In this document: positions 15,448-23,567 of the stretch, piece by piece
How the letters are laid out: the number at the start of each line of letters is the position of its first letter
Position numbering within the stretch: position 1 is the first letter of the stretch
Origin: Prochlorococcus sp. AG-686-J21
Lineage (GTDB): Bacteria; Cyanobacteriota; Cyanobacteriia; PCC-6307; Cyanobiaceae
DNA length: 41,520 nucleotides
Reading direction: 5' to 3'
NCBI GenBank assembly: GCA_003210285.1
Contig: QCVS01000001.1
Span: forward strand, 1 to 41,520
Made by a program: the position numbers and the translations under genes
The notes under the pieces: generated by a model
Database searches by the model: none
The model's input: only the letters and a program-made list of their open reading frames with translations
Told to the model about the DNA's origin: nothing

Positions 15448-18204
15448 ATGAGAGAAACTCTTACCTCAAATCCAGAACTTTTTAGTGATATAAGTTGGAA
15501 TCTTCTTCTATTAGGAGAAGAAACTGCAAAAAAGTGGGATCATAGTGAATTTAATATTGAACACATTATTCATACTTTGTTCACCTCAAATGAATTTTTT
15601 TCATTTATAGAAAAGTTATCAATAGATCAAAATACAGTTCTAGACATAACTGAAGATTTTTTAGAAGAAACCCCAATAAATGATTCAGATATTTTTACTA
15701 TTGGTGAAGAGCTAGAAATTTTACTAGATAATGCAAATCAAATAAAAACACAGTGGGGATCAAACTTAATAGAGATTCCTCATTTGTTAATTGCTTTAGG
15801 TAGTGATTTAAGAATAGGTAATTATGTTTTTCAAGAGGGGGATCTTTCAGTAGAACAATTAGAAGAAGAATTAAAATTATCCCCTAATATTATTCAAAGA
15901 AAAAATTACATAGAAAATAAAAAAAATATAACTGACGAAGAAAATATATTAATCAATAAATCTATCAATGAAAGTGATAAGGAGGAGCTAATAAAGGAAT
16001 CAAAAGCCATCATTCCTTCACCGAAAAGTAATCTTAAAATTAAAACCAAGCAAAAAATTGAAGATAATGCACTGTCTCTTTATGGAAAAGATTTAACAGA
16101 ATCTGCTGAAAAAGGTTTACTAGACCCAGTTATAGGGAGAGAAGATGAGATTAATAACTTAATGAGAGTTTTATCTCGAAGAAGCAAAAATAATCCTATC
16201 CTCATTGGTAATCCAGGCGTTGGTAAAACTTCTATTGCCAAATTACTTGCTCAATTGATAGTAGAAAAAAATGTTCCTGATTCATTAAAAAACTTAAAAA
16301 TTATTTCTCTTGACTTAGGAGCATTAGTTTCTGGAACAAAATTTAGAGGTCAATTGGAGGAAAGACTAAGCTTAATACTTAATGAAATAAAAGACTCCAA
16401 TCAGGGCATTATCTTATTTATTGATGAAATCCATACAATAATAAGTTCTAATAGATCGACAACAGACATAAGCAATATTTTAAAACCCTTACTTACTGAA
16501 GGTGACCTGAGATGCATAGGTACAACAACTCCTGAAAAGTTTCGAGAAAGTATTGAAAAAGATCAGGCTTTAAATAATTGTTTTCAAAAGATATTAGTTA
16601 ATGAACCATCAGTTGAGTTAAGTGCCCAAATCTTACAAGGTATCAAAAAGAAATATGAAATACACCATGGCATCAGAATTACCGAAGAAGCAATTAATTG
16701 TTCTACGAGACTTGCAGATAGATATATAAGCGATAAGTGCCTTCCAGATAAAGCGATAGATTTAATTGATGAAGCAGCAGCCCAATTAAAAATAGAATCT
16801 AATATAAAACCTCAAATCATTATCGATGAAGAGAGAAACATTGACTCTATTGAAATTAAGTTGCAAAATCTTTTCCCCGAAAATATCGTAGATAGAGAAA
16901 AACTATTAGAAAGCAAAGAATTATCTATAAAGAAATTAAATGACATCACTAATGATTGGAATAATGCACGAGAAAAAATGGAACAATTGACTTTTTTGTT
17001 AAGAGAAGAGTACAGGCTTATTCTGAAAATCGAAGAATTAAGCATTCATAGAGAAACGGATAACTTTGATAATTTAAATAATCTTGAAGAAGAACTAAAT
17101 AAAGTTGAATGTGAAATAGAAAATATTGAAATCAGTTTCCAGAAAACTCAAAGATATAGAAAATTTATTTTTAAATATCAAGTTGAACCTGATGATATTG
17201 CTGATGTTATTTCAAAAATAACTGGAATTCCTATTGCCAAAGTAGTTTCTAATGAACGAAAAAAATTAGTTAATTTAGAGTTAGAAATAAGCGAAAAAGT
17301 TATTGGACAGGGAAAGGCTATAGAAGCTGTTTCTTCTGCAATAAGAAGAGCGAGAGTTGGAATGAAGAATCCTAAAAGACCAATTGGATCATTCTTATTT
17401 ATGGGCCCAACAGGAGTGGGAAAGACCGAATTAGCAAAATCTCTTGCATCATCATTATTTGATGAAGAAGAAGCTTTACTAAGGTTGGATATGAGTGAAT
17501 ATATGGAAAAAAATGCTGTCGCAAGACTTTTAGGAGCTCCTCCAGGTTATGTTGGCTATGAAGAGGGAGGACAATTAACTGAAGCAGTAAGAAGAAAACC
17601 TTATTCTGTAATTCTCCTTGATGAGATCGAAAAAGCGCATTCAGAAGTATTCAATGTCCTACTACAAGTTTTAGATGAAGGAAGATTAACGGACTCTCAA
17701 GGAAGAACAGTTGACTTCAAAAATACAGTCATAATAATGACTAGTAATTTAGCTGGAAAAATAATATTAGAAGATTCAAAAAACATTTCTAGTAATAAAG
17801 AAAACTTGGAATTAAGAAAAAAAAATTTACAAGAATCTATTAACAAATCATTATCCTCTATTTTTAGACCCGAATTTTTAAACAGAATCGATGAAATCGT
17901 AAAGTTTGATCCACTGTCAATTGATCAACTACAAAAAATAATTCTTTTACAAATAGAAGATTTAAAGAAATTATTACTTGAACAGGGGATAAAAATATTT
18001 ATTGAAAAAAAAGTCATACAAAAGATTGCTAATGATTCCTACGAGCCAGAATATGGGGCTAGGCCCTTAGGAAGAGAACTTAGAAGACAAATAGAAAATC
18101 CCTTAGCATCAAAACTGTTAGAAGATAATTTTAAAAATAAAAAAAATATATCTGTAAAAATTAGTCCTTCAAAAAAAGATGAGATTTTATTTAAACCTAG
18201 CTGA
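15448..18204 (+). CDS. clpB: ClpB-type Hsp100 disaggregase with divergent N-domain
   Basis: A 918-residue AAA+ protein with two ATPase rings. D1 has Walker A GNPGVGKT (254-261) and Walker B ILFIDEIHT; D2 has GPTGVGKTELAKSLA, VILLDEIEKAH and the sensor-2 region PEYGARPLGRELRR. Between them is a charged coiled-coil of about 130 residues (about 448-580), the ClpB-type M domain, longer than that of ClpC. No ClpP-binding loop is seen, so a disaggregase rather than a protease subunit is favoured. The N-domain (1-145) is poorly conserved and is followed by a K/E-rich linker that pushes Walker A about 45 residues later than in E. coli ClpB. It could be the constitutive ClpB2 paralog of cyanobacteria. 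secE follows after 62 bases. Confidence 0.85.
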   Translation: MRETLTSNPELFSDISWNLLLLGEETAKKWDHSEFNIEHIIHTLFTSNEFFSFIEKLSIDQNTVLDITEDFLEETPINDSDIFTIGEELEILLDNANQIKTQWGSNLIEIPHLLIALGSDLRIGNYVFQEGDLSVEQLEEELKLSPNIIQRKNYIENKKNITDEENILINKSINESDKEELIKESKAIIPSPKSNLKIKTKQKIEDNALSLYGKDLTESAEKGLLDPVIGREDEINNLMRVLSRRSKNNPILIGNPGVGKTSIAKLLAQLIVEKNVPDSLKNLKIISLDLGALVSGTKFRGQLEERLSLILNEIKDSNQGIILFIDEIHTIISSNRSTTDISNILKPLLTEGDLRCIGTTTPEKFRESIEKDQALNNCFQKILVNEPSVELSAQILQGIKKKYEIHHGIRITEEAINCSTRLADRYISDKCLPDKAIDLIDEAAAQLKIESNIKPQIIIDEERNIDSIEIKLQNLFPENIVDREKLLESKELSIKKLNDITNDWNNAREKMEQLTFLLREEYRLILKIEELSIHRETDNFDNLNNLEEELNKVECEIENIEISFQKTQRYRKFIFKYQVEPDDIADVISKITGIPIAKVVSNERKKLVNLELEISEKVIGQGKAIEAVSSAIRRARVGMKNPKRPIGSFLFMGPTGVGKTELAKSLASSLFDEEEALLRLDMSEYMEKNAVARLLGAPPGYVGYEEGGQLTEAVRRKPYSVILLDEIEKAHSEVFNVLLQVLDEGRLTDSQGRTVDFKNTVIIMTSNLAGKIILEDSKNISSNKENLELRKKNLQESINKSLSSIFRPEFLNRIDEIVKFDPLSIDQLQKIILLQIEDLKKLLLEQGIKIFIEKKVIQKIANDSYEPEYGARPLGRELRRQIENPLASKLLEDNFKNKKNISVKISPSKKDEILFKPS

Positions 18205-18266
18205 TGAGTAAATCGATGAGCTAAAATAAATTTAAGTTTTCTAAGCTTAAACTAAATTAAAATTTC

Positions 18267-18506
18267 GTGACAACTCCTACTAATCAAGAACCTCTTAAAA
18301 AAGAGCCTTCTGAAATAAAAGAGCCGAAGAAAAAGAAGAATTTTTTAACTTCTACATTCGATGAACTCAAACTAGTTGTGTGGCCTAACAAACAACAGTT
18401 ATTTAGCGAATCTGTTGCTGTTATTATTATGGTATCCTTTTCCGCAGCGGCAATCGCATCTGTAAGCAGGTTTTATGGATGGGCAGCATCACAAATTTTC
18501 CGTTAA
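18267..18506 (+). CDS. secE: SecE preprotein translocase subunit
   Basis: A 79-residue inner-membrane protein of the SecYEG channel. A lysine-rich cytosolic N-terminus leads to the conserved amphipathic segment FDELKLVVWPNKQQL, then one membrane span (SVAVIIMVSFSAAAIASVS). This is the short single-span form typical of cyanobacteria and plastids. The start is GTG. Position directly before nusG is the near-universal bacterial order. Confidence 0.95.
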   Translation: MTTPTNQEPLKKEPSEIKEPKKKKNFLTSTFDELKLVVWPNKQQLFSESVAVIIMVSFSAAAIASVSRFYGWAASQIFR

Positions 18507-18581
18507 ACGTAAAATTTTTAAATATAGATTCAATCCTATAATTTTAAAAAGATTATTTATCCAGTTTCCAGAGAAAGAAAA

Positions 18582-19190
18582 ATGAGTAATGAATTGACAA
18601 CAAACCTTAGTTCTCAAGGGGCTAATACCAATATTGCTAGATGGTATGCAATTCAAGTTGCATCAAGCTGTGAAAAAAAAGTAAAAGCTACTCTCGAACA
18701 AAGGTCAGTAACTTTAGGTGTTAATAACAGAATTATAGAGATTGAAATTCCTCAAACTCCCGGCATAAAACTTAAGAAAGATGGTTCAAGACAAACAACA
18801 GAGGAGAAGGTTTTTCCTGGTTACGTCTTAGTTCGGATGATTCTAGATGAAGATACGATGATGGCTGTAAAAAGTACTCCCAATGTCATTAATTTTGTGG
18901 GAGCAGAAGATAGAAGCAGCGGTAGATCACGAGGACATATCAAACCACGTCCCTTATCCAGGCAAGAGGTAAATAGAATATTTAAGCGTGCTTCAGAGAA
19001 GAAAGCTGTAATAAAATTAGATCTTGAGGAAAAAGATAGAATTATTGTTACTAGTGGACCTTTTAAAGATTTCCAGGGTGAAGTTATAGAAGTTTCGGGT
19101 GAAAGAAATAAATTAAAAGCATTACTTTCAATATTTGGGCGCGAAACTCCTGTAGAATTAGAATTCTCCCAAATCAATAAACAAAATTAA
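18582..19190 (+). CDS. nusG: Transcription elongation/antitermination factor NusG
   Basis: A 202-residue protein. The NGN domain starts at ARWYAIQVASSCEKKV (about 20-35) and contains VFPGYVLVRM; the C-terminal KOW domain has DRIIVTSGPFKDFQGEV near 150. NusG binds RNA polymerase and couples it to Rho, NusE or the ribosome. The extra N-terminal tail of about 18 polar residues is common in cyanobacteria. A purine-rich GAGAAAGAAAA stretch before the ATG may serve as a ribosome binding site. Confidence 0.97.
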   Translation: MSNELTTNLSSQGANTNIARWYAIQVASSCEKKVKATLEQRSVTLGVNNRIIEIEIPQTPGIKLKKDGSRQTTEEKVFPGYVLVRMILDEDTMMAVKSTPNVINFVGAEDRSSGRSRGHIKPRPLSRQEVNRIFKRASEKKAVIKLDLEEKDRIIVTSGPFKDFQGEVIEVSGERNKLKALLSIFGRETPVELEFSQINKQN

Positions 19191-19211
19191 TTATTATTTC
19201 TGTTTATCGAG

Positions 19212-19252
19212 TAAAATAATTATTTTAACCCCCGTTTAAATTCACGAATCTA
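19212..19252 (+). promoter_or_regulatory. rplK leader: palindrome plus GTTTAAA element
   Basis: A perfect 16-base palindrome TAAAATAATTATTTTA (19212-19227) is followed by ACCCCCGTTTAAATT. The GTTT begins exactly 19 bases before the rplK ATG. The rplA leader has the same arrangement. It may be a regulatory RNA fold, but base composition makes chance palindromes likely. Confidence 0.3.
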
Positions 19253-19678
19253 ATGGCAAAAAAAATTGTTGCGGTTATTAAACTAGCACTTCAAGCTGGC
19301 AAAGCAAACCCAGCCCCACCAGTGGGTCCAGCTTTAGGTCAACATGGTGTAAATATCATGGCATTTTGCAAAGAATATAATGCAAGAACACAAGATAAAG
19401 CCGGGTTTGTTATACCTGTTGAAATTTCAGTTTTTGAAGATAGAAGCTTTACCTTTATAACCAAAACTCCACCTGCTTCAGTCTTAATAACTAAAGCAGC
19501 TGGAATAGAAAAAGGAGCTGGTGAGTCTTCCAAAGGATCTGTTGGAAATATAAGTAAATCTCAATTAGAGGAGATAGCCAAAACAAAGCTTCCTGATTTA
19601 AACTGTTCAAGTATTGAATCAGCTATGAAGGTGATTGAAGGAACTGCCCGAAATATGGGTGTTTCAATTACTGAATAG
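19253..19678 (+). CDS. rplK: 50S ribosomal protein L11
   Basis: A 141-residue protein with the standard N-terminal domain ([34 protein letters not shown] region, proline-rich at 18-26) and the C-terminal rRNA-binding domain ([21 protein letters not shown]). L11 forms the GTPase-associated stalk base with 23S rRNA and is needed for RelA-type stringent sensing. The length is normal. It is third in the secE-nusG-rplK-rplA-rplJ-rplL string. Confidence 0.98.
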   Translation: MAKKIVAVIKLALQAGKANPAPPVGPALGQHGVNIMAFCKEYNARTQDKAGFVIPVEISVFEDRSFTFITKTPPASVLITKAAGIEKGAGESSKGSVGNISKSQLEEIAKTKLPDLNCSSIESAMKVIEGTARNMGVSITE

Positions 19679-19709
19679 ATTTAATCCCAAACATTCACTT
19701 TTTAGGGGA

Positions 19710-19744
19710 GGTTAATTAATTAACCGTTTGAACCCAAATATATT
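19710..19744 (+). promoter_or_regulatory. rplA leader: GGTTAATTAATTAACC palindrome plus GTTTGAA
   Basis: A perfect 16-base palindrome at 19710-19725 can fold as a GGTTAA/TTAACC stem in mRNA. It is followed at once by GTTTGAACCC, with GTTT starting 19 bases before the rplA ATG, the same distance as in the rplK leader. L1 is a known translational repressor of its own operon in other bacteria; whether this element is its target is speculative. Confidence 0.35.
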
Positions 19745-20452
19745 ATGAAAAAACTATCCAAAAGAATGACGGCTCTATCAACAAAGATAGAAGATCGTAT
19801 ATATGCGCCCCTTGAAGCCTTAGGTATTATCAAGGAAAATGCAAACGCTAAATTTGATGAGACTATTGAAGCTCATATTCGTTTAGGAATTGATCCAAAA
19901 TATACAGATCAACAGCTAAGAACAACCGTAGCTTTACCTAATGGCACTGGTCAAAGTATTAAAATTGCTGTTATAACAAGTGGTGAAAATGTGGCAAAAG
20001 CCAAATCTGCAGGTGCAGATCTTTTTGGAGAAGAGGATCTTGTAGAAAGCATTAATAAAGGAAATATGGATTTTGATTTACTTATTGCGACTCCAGATAT
20101 GATGCCAAAAGTAGCAAAACTTGGAAGAGTTTTAGGTCCAAGGGGGTTAATGCCAAATCCTAAAGCGGGTACTGTAACTGCTGATATAGCTAGTGCAATA
20201 AAAGAATTTAAAGCGGGCAAACTAGAATTTAGAGCAGATAAAGCTGGTATTGTGCATGTTCGCTTTGGGAAAGCTAGTTTTACCGAAAATGCATTATTTG
20301 AAAACTTAAAGACACTACAAGAGTCGATTGATAAAAATAAGCCTAGTGGTGCGAAGGGTAAGTATTGGAGAAGTTTTTATGTAACTTCAACTATGGGACC
20401 TTCTGTTCAAGTTGATATAAATGCCTTACAAGATTATCAGCCTGAAAGTTAA
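19745..20452 (+). CDS. rplA: 50S ribosomal protein L1
   Basis: A 235-residue protein of standard length. It carries the [19 protein letters not shown] start of domain [18 protein letters not shown] in domain II, and [19 protein letters not shown] with the closing [11 protein letters not shown]-type end. L1 binds the mobile stalk of 23S rRNA near the E site and often represses its own mRNA. It is separated from rplK by 66 bases containing a palindrome and from rplJ by the L10 leader. Confidence 0.98.
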   Translation: MKKLSKRMTALSTKIEDRIYAPLEALGIIKENANAKFDETIEAHIRLGIDPKYTDQQLRTTVALPNGTGQSIKIAVITSGENVAKAKSAGADLFGEEDLVESINKGNMDFDLLIATPDMMPKVAKLGRVLGPRGLMPNPKAGTVTADIASAIKEFKAGKLEFRADKAGIVHVRFGKASFTENALFENLKTLQESIDKNKPSGAKGKYWRSFYVTSTMGPSVQVDINALQDYQPES

Positions 20453-20468
20453 CGCTCTGTAGTATAAT
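20442..20468 (+). promoter_or_regulatory. Possible promoter for rplJ-rplL
   Basis: TATAAT at 20463-20468 is a perfect -10 hexamer, with CTGAAA (20442-20447) as a weak -35 at 15-base spacing, overlapping the rplA stop. It would start transcription just ahead of the L10 leader. The -35 and spacing are poor, so this is tentative. Confidence 0.35.
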
Positions 20469-20469
20469 T

Positions 20470-20644
20470 TTGAAGCAATAATACGGCCAAAGAAAGTAGG
20501 TTTATTTAGTTCAAACTAGATTTTTAAATCCTGCCGAGGTTTCGTCTTAATTATTTTCTTCTTGGATCTAATAAGTGCGGCCTCTTTCATAAATGGACTT
20601 TGCCGCATTTCCTGCTCTTCCTAAATTACGATCCAACAAAAACA
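20470..20644 (+). ncRNA. Ribosomal protein L10 leader (cis-regulatory RNA)
   Basis: The spacer holds the hallmark segments of the L10 leader (Rfam RF00557-type): ACGGCCAAAGAAAGTAGG at 20482-20499 can pair imperfectly with ATCCTGCCGAGGT at 20528-20540, forming the kinked stem bound by L10(L12)4. Downstream, TGCGGC (20576-20581) pairs with GCCGCA (20602-20607) in a second hairpin. L10-L12 complex binding represses rplJL expression in bacteria. The boundaries are approximate and the family assignment is from memory of the consensus. Confidence 0.8.
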
Positions 20645-21172
20645 ATGGGCCGAACAATAGAGAATAAGCAAAAAATCGTAACAGAAATAAAATCTCTGTT
20701 AGATAATTCGGAAATGGCTGTAGTTCTTGACTATAAAGGTTTAACTATCAAGGAGATGTCTGATTTGCGATCAAGATTGCGAACAAATAATGGCATTTGC
20801 AAAGTTACTAAAAACTCATTAATGCGTAAAGCGATTGATGGTAATAGTAATTGGACTGATCTTGAATCTTTACTCACTGGGACTAATGCTTTTGTATTAA
20901 TCAAAGAAGATGTTGGAGGAGCTGTAAAGGCAATCCAATCTTTTCAAAAAGATACAAAAAAATCCGAAACCAAAGGAGCTTTATTCGAGGGTAGACTTCT
21001 CAGCGAGTCTGAAATTAAAGAGATCGCAAGTCTACCTTCAAGAGAGGTATTAATGGCACAAATTGCCGGCGCATTAAATGGTGTTGCTACAAAAATTGCT
21101 ATTTCTATCAATGAAGTGCCTTCTGGACTTGCTAGATCACTTAAACAACATTCTGAAAAATCAGAATCTTAA
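20645..21172 (+). CDS. rplJ: 50S ribosomal protein L10
   Basis: A 175-residue stalk-base protein starting [12 protein letters not shown]. Conserved segments include [30 protein letters not shown] and [17 protein letters not shown], followed by the C-terminal helix that binds L12 dimers. The frame stays open upstream to a TTG at 20600, but those 15 codons fall in the L10 leader hairpin and do not match L10. ATG 20645 gives the usual length and N-terminus. It is likely autoregulated through the leader. Confidence 0.97.
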   Translation: MGRTIENKQKIVTEIKSLLDNSEMAVVLDYKGLTIKEMSDLRSRLRTNNGICKVTKNSLMRKAIDGNSNWTDLESLLTGTNAFVLIKEDVGGAVKAIQSFQKDTKKSETKGALFEGRLLSESEIKEIASLPSREVLMAQIAGALNGVATKIAISINEVPSGLARSLKQHSEKSES

Positions 21173-21200
21173 AATTCACAATTAACTATCTATTAAGACA

Positions 21201-21596
21201 ATGACTGCAAAAACTGAAGAAATTCTTGAATCATTAAAAACCCTCTCACTTTTAGAAGCATCTGAGCTTGTTAAACAAATTGAAGAGGCATTTGGTGTTT
21301 CCGCAGCGGCATCAGCTGGTGTAGTAATGGCAGCTCCAGGAGCTGGTGGTAGCGATGGCGACGGAGGAGCTGCTGAAGAAAAAACTGAATTCGATGTAGT
21401 TCTAGAAAGCTTCGATGCAGCTGCTAAAATCAAAGTCCTCAAAGTTGTAAGAAATGCAACTGGGCTTGGGCTTGGTGATGCAAAAGCACTTGTTGAATCA
21501 GCACCAAAAACAGTTAAAGAAGGAATTGCAAAAGCAGATGCTGAAACTTTAAAGAAAGAGATTGAAGAAGCTGGCGGTAAAGTTACCCTAAAATAG
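21201..21596 (+). CDS. rplL: 50S ribosomal protein L7/L12
   Basis: A 131-residue stalk protein. The N-terminal dimerisation domain ([25 protein letters not shown] region) is followed by an Ala/Gly-rich hinge (about 35-60) and the C-terminal factor-binding domain with [20 protein letters not shown] and [12 protein letters not shown]. It recruits elongation factors to the ribosome. It is the last gene of the operon and is followed by a hairpin. Confidence 0.98.
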   Translation: MTAKTEEILESLKTLSLLEASELVKQIEEAFGVSAAASAGVVMAAPGAGGSDGDGGAAEEKTEFDVVLESFDAAAKIKVLKVVRNATGLGLGDAKALVESAPKTVKEGIAKADAETLKKEIEEAGGKVTLK

Positions 21597-21611
21597 AATA
21601 AGAATTCTTCT

Positions 21612-21640
21612 AGCCGATATATGAGATATCGGCTTTACTT
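21612..21640 (+). terminator. Hairpin after rplL, likely operon terminator
   Basis: A perfect 9-bp stem, AGCCGATAT (21612-21620) and ATATCGGCT (21626-21634), with loop ATGAG. The T-rich tail (TTACTTACTATT) is weak. It lies 16 bases after the rplL stop and 13 bases before the RNase H start, so it may attenuate rather than fully stop transcription. Confidence 0.7.
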
Positions 21641-21646
21641 ACTATT

Positions 21647-22369
21647 ATGAATAGTAAAAAAAACATTGCAATTGAAGCTGCAACTGATGGGGCATGCAGT
21701 GGAAATCCCGGTCCAGGAGGGTGGGGAGGTTTAATAATTTTTAATGATAATAGTGAAATAGAAATAGGTGGTTCAGAGGAAAATACCACCAACAATAGGA
21801 TGGAACTTACTGCAGCTATAAAAACTCTCGAAAAGTTAAAAAATTTTCAATTAAAAGAAAACTTTAAATTAAGAACTGATAGTAAATATGTTATTGAGGG
21901 CTATACAAAATGGATCATCAATTGGAAGAGAAATGGATGGAAAACAAGCGCGGGTAAATCTGTTCAAAATTTGGATTTATGGCAAAAAATAGATGATTTA
22001 AGGATAAAAGGCCTAGTTATGGAATTCGTTAAAGGTCATAGTGGGGATAAGCAGAATGAGAGAGTTGATTTAATTGCTACAAGCTATAGCAAAGGAATAC
22101 CCATAGTTGGTGAAGTCAAAAAATCATTTGAAGCAAGGGACTTTTCAAAAGAAACAGAACCTAATGAAATTCAAAAGTTATTTTCCAAAAATGAATTAAT
22201 TGAACAATTTGCTGAAAAAAAATATTTTTTAAATTCTAGTGAATTGAATGAATTACTTGGAGAAGAAAGTTATACACTCGTTCAAAAATATGAACTGTTT
22301 GAATGGCGTAATTGGAGATTAATTCCTAAAAATCAAAAATATTGGATAATAGAAAATATTAATACTTAA
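21647..22369 (+). CDS. rnhA: Ribonuclease HI with C-terminal extension
   Basis: A 240-residue protein. The catalytic domain (1-150) has all four carboxylates: D14 (ATDGACSGNPGPGGWG), E53 (NNRMELTAA), D78 (LRTDSKYV) and D141 (NERVDLIA), plus H131. It degrades RNA in RNA-DNA hybrids. The remaining 90 residues are unlike standard bacterial RNase HI; they contain two segments rich in aromatic and charged residues (FAEKKYFLNSSELNELLG and YELFEWRNWRLIPK) that could form a small helical/beta add-on of unknown role. pyrD follows after 13 bases. Confidence 0.93.
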   Translation: MNSKKNIAIEAATDGACSGNPGPGGWGGLIIFNDNSEIEIGGSEENTTNNRMELTAAIKTLEKLKNFQLKENFKLRTDSKYVIEGYTKWIINWKRNGWKTSAGKSVQNLDLWQKIDDLRIKGLVMEFVKGHSGDKQNERVDLIATSYSKGIPIVGEVKKSFEARDFSKETEPNEIQKLFSKNELIEQFAEKKYFLNSSELNELLGEESYTLVQKYELFEWRNWRLIPKNQKYWIIENINT

Positions 22370-22382
22370 TCTTTAATATTTT

Positions 22383-23552
22383 ATGATTAATCAGAAAGGA
22401 ATATTTAATAATATTTATGAGAACTTGGTAACTCCTATCCTTAAAAAAGATGACGGAATAGATGCAGAGTACCTTACAAATTTATCCTTAAGTCTTCTCA
22501 CTTTTAGTTCAAACAATAGAAATTGGCCCTTAATTTCAAGAATAATAAAAAGTTTAAATCAAGAATTTTGTGTTGTTGATAAAAGATTACATCAAAAAAT
22601 ATGTGGGATAGATTTTTGTAATCCAGTAGGTTTAGCTGCAGGTTTTGATAAAAATGGTAATGCCGCAAATATTTGGAAGGATTTTGGATTTGGTTTTGCT
22701 GAACTTGGTACAGTTACTAAATTTGCTCAATCTGGGAATCCTAAACCGAGATTATTTAGATTAGCTAAGGAGCAGGCAGCATTAAATAGAATGGGATTCA
22801 ATAATAATGGTGCCGAAAATCTTGTTAAAAACTTTTTAAAGCAAAATGTTGATTTAAAAAAACATAGGAAAAATAATTGTTTGGGCATAAATTTTGGGAA
22901 ATCTAAAATTACAAGCCTATCTAAAGCTACTGAAGATTATTTAACTTCTTTAAAACTTTTGATTCCTTATTGTGATTACGCAGTTATAAATGTAAGTTCC
23001 CCTAATACTGAAGGACTTAGAAAGTTACAAGATCCTATTCTTCTTAAAGAACTACTTAGAGAAGTTAAAAATTTAGATAATTGTCCACCTTTATTTGTGA
23101 AAATTGCACCAGATTTAAGTTATAAAGATATTGAAGATATATGCCAACTAATACTTGATGAGAATATTGATGGAATAATTGCTACCAATACTAGTCTAGA
23201 TAGATTAGGTTTTGAACAACGAAAGATAAAGCAAACAGGGCTATTACTTTCTGAGGAAAATGGAGGATTAAGTGGTAAACCACTTCAACGAAAAGCAAAT
23301 CAAATAATTAGTCATATTCACAATATTGACAATAATATTAACTTAATTGGAGTAGGTGGAATAGATAGTCCAGAATCTGCTTGGGAACGAATATGTTCTG
23401 GAGCATCTTTAGTTCAAATATACACTGGATGGATATATAAGGGTCCTCAATTAGTCCCAGATATTCTTAATGGGATCATAAAACAAATTAATATTCACCA
23501 ATTATCAAATATAAGAGAAGCTATTGGATCAAAATTAGAATGGATTGAATAA
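22383..23552 (+). CDS. pyrD: Dihydroorotate dehydrogenase (quinone), class 2
   Basis: A 389-residue FMN enzyme of pyrimidine synthesis that oxidises dihydroorotate with a quinone acceptor. An N-terminal helical segment of about 70 residues, which docks to the membrane in class 2 enzymes, precedes CGIDFCNPVGLAAGFDKNG. Further landmarks are AVINVSSPNTEGLR, FVKIAPDLS, IIATNTSLDR, GGLSGKPL and NLIGVGGIDSPE, which bind FMN and substrate. The class 2 catalytic serine position is consistent with VSSPNT. The length is slightly above the usual 340-370. It sits in a rnhA-pyrD-cobD-like run with 13-15 base spacers. Confidence 0.95.
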   Translation: MINQKGIFNNIYENLVTPILKKDDGIDAEYLTNLSLSLLTFSSNNRNWPLISRIIKSLNQEFCVVDKRLHQKICGIDFCNPVGLAAGFDKNGNAANIWKDFGFGFAELGTVTKFAQSGNPKPRLFRLAKEQAALNRMGFNNNGAENLVKNFLKQNVDLKKHRKNNCLGINFGKSKITSLSKATEDYLTSLKLLIPYCDYAVINVSSPNTEGLRKLQDPILLKELLREVKNLDNCPPLFVKIAPDLSYKDIEDICQLILDENIDGIIATNTSLDRLGFEQRKIKQTGLLLSEENGGLSGKPLQRKANQIISHIHNIDNNINLIGVGGIDSPESAWERICSGASLVQIYTGWIYKGPQLVPDILNGIIKQINIHQLSNIREAIGSKLEWIE

Positions 23553-23567
23553 AATTTAAGATAATTT

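Noticed and set aside
18231-18251. Hairpin TTTAAG/CTTAAA between the Clp gene and secE
   Set aside because: Only six A/T-rich pairs with a nine-base loop and no U-tract; not a credible terminator.
20600-20644. Upstream TTG extension of rplJ
   Set aside because: The extra 15 codons lie in the L10 leader hairpin and do not resemble an L10 N-terminus; ATG 20645 fits the family.
21182-21442. Minus-strand open frame opposite rplL
   Set aside because: Its Ala/Pro/Ser-rich translation is the mirror of the L12 hinge; no independent support.
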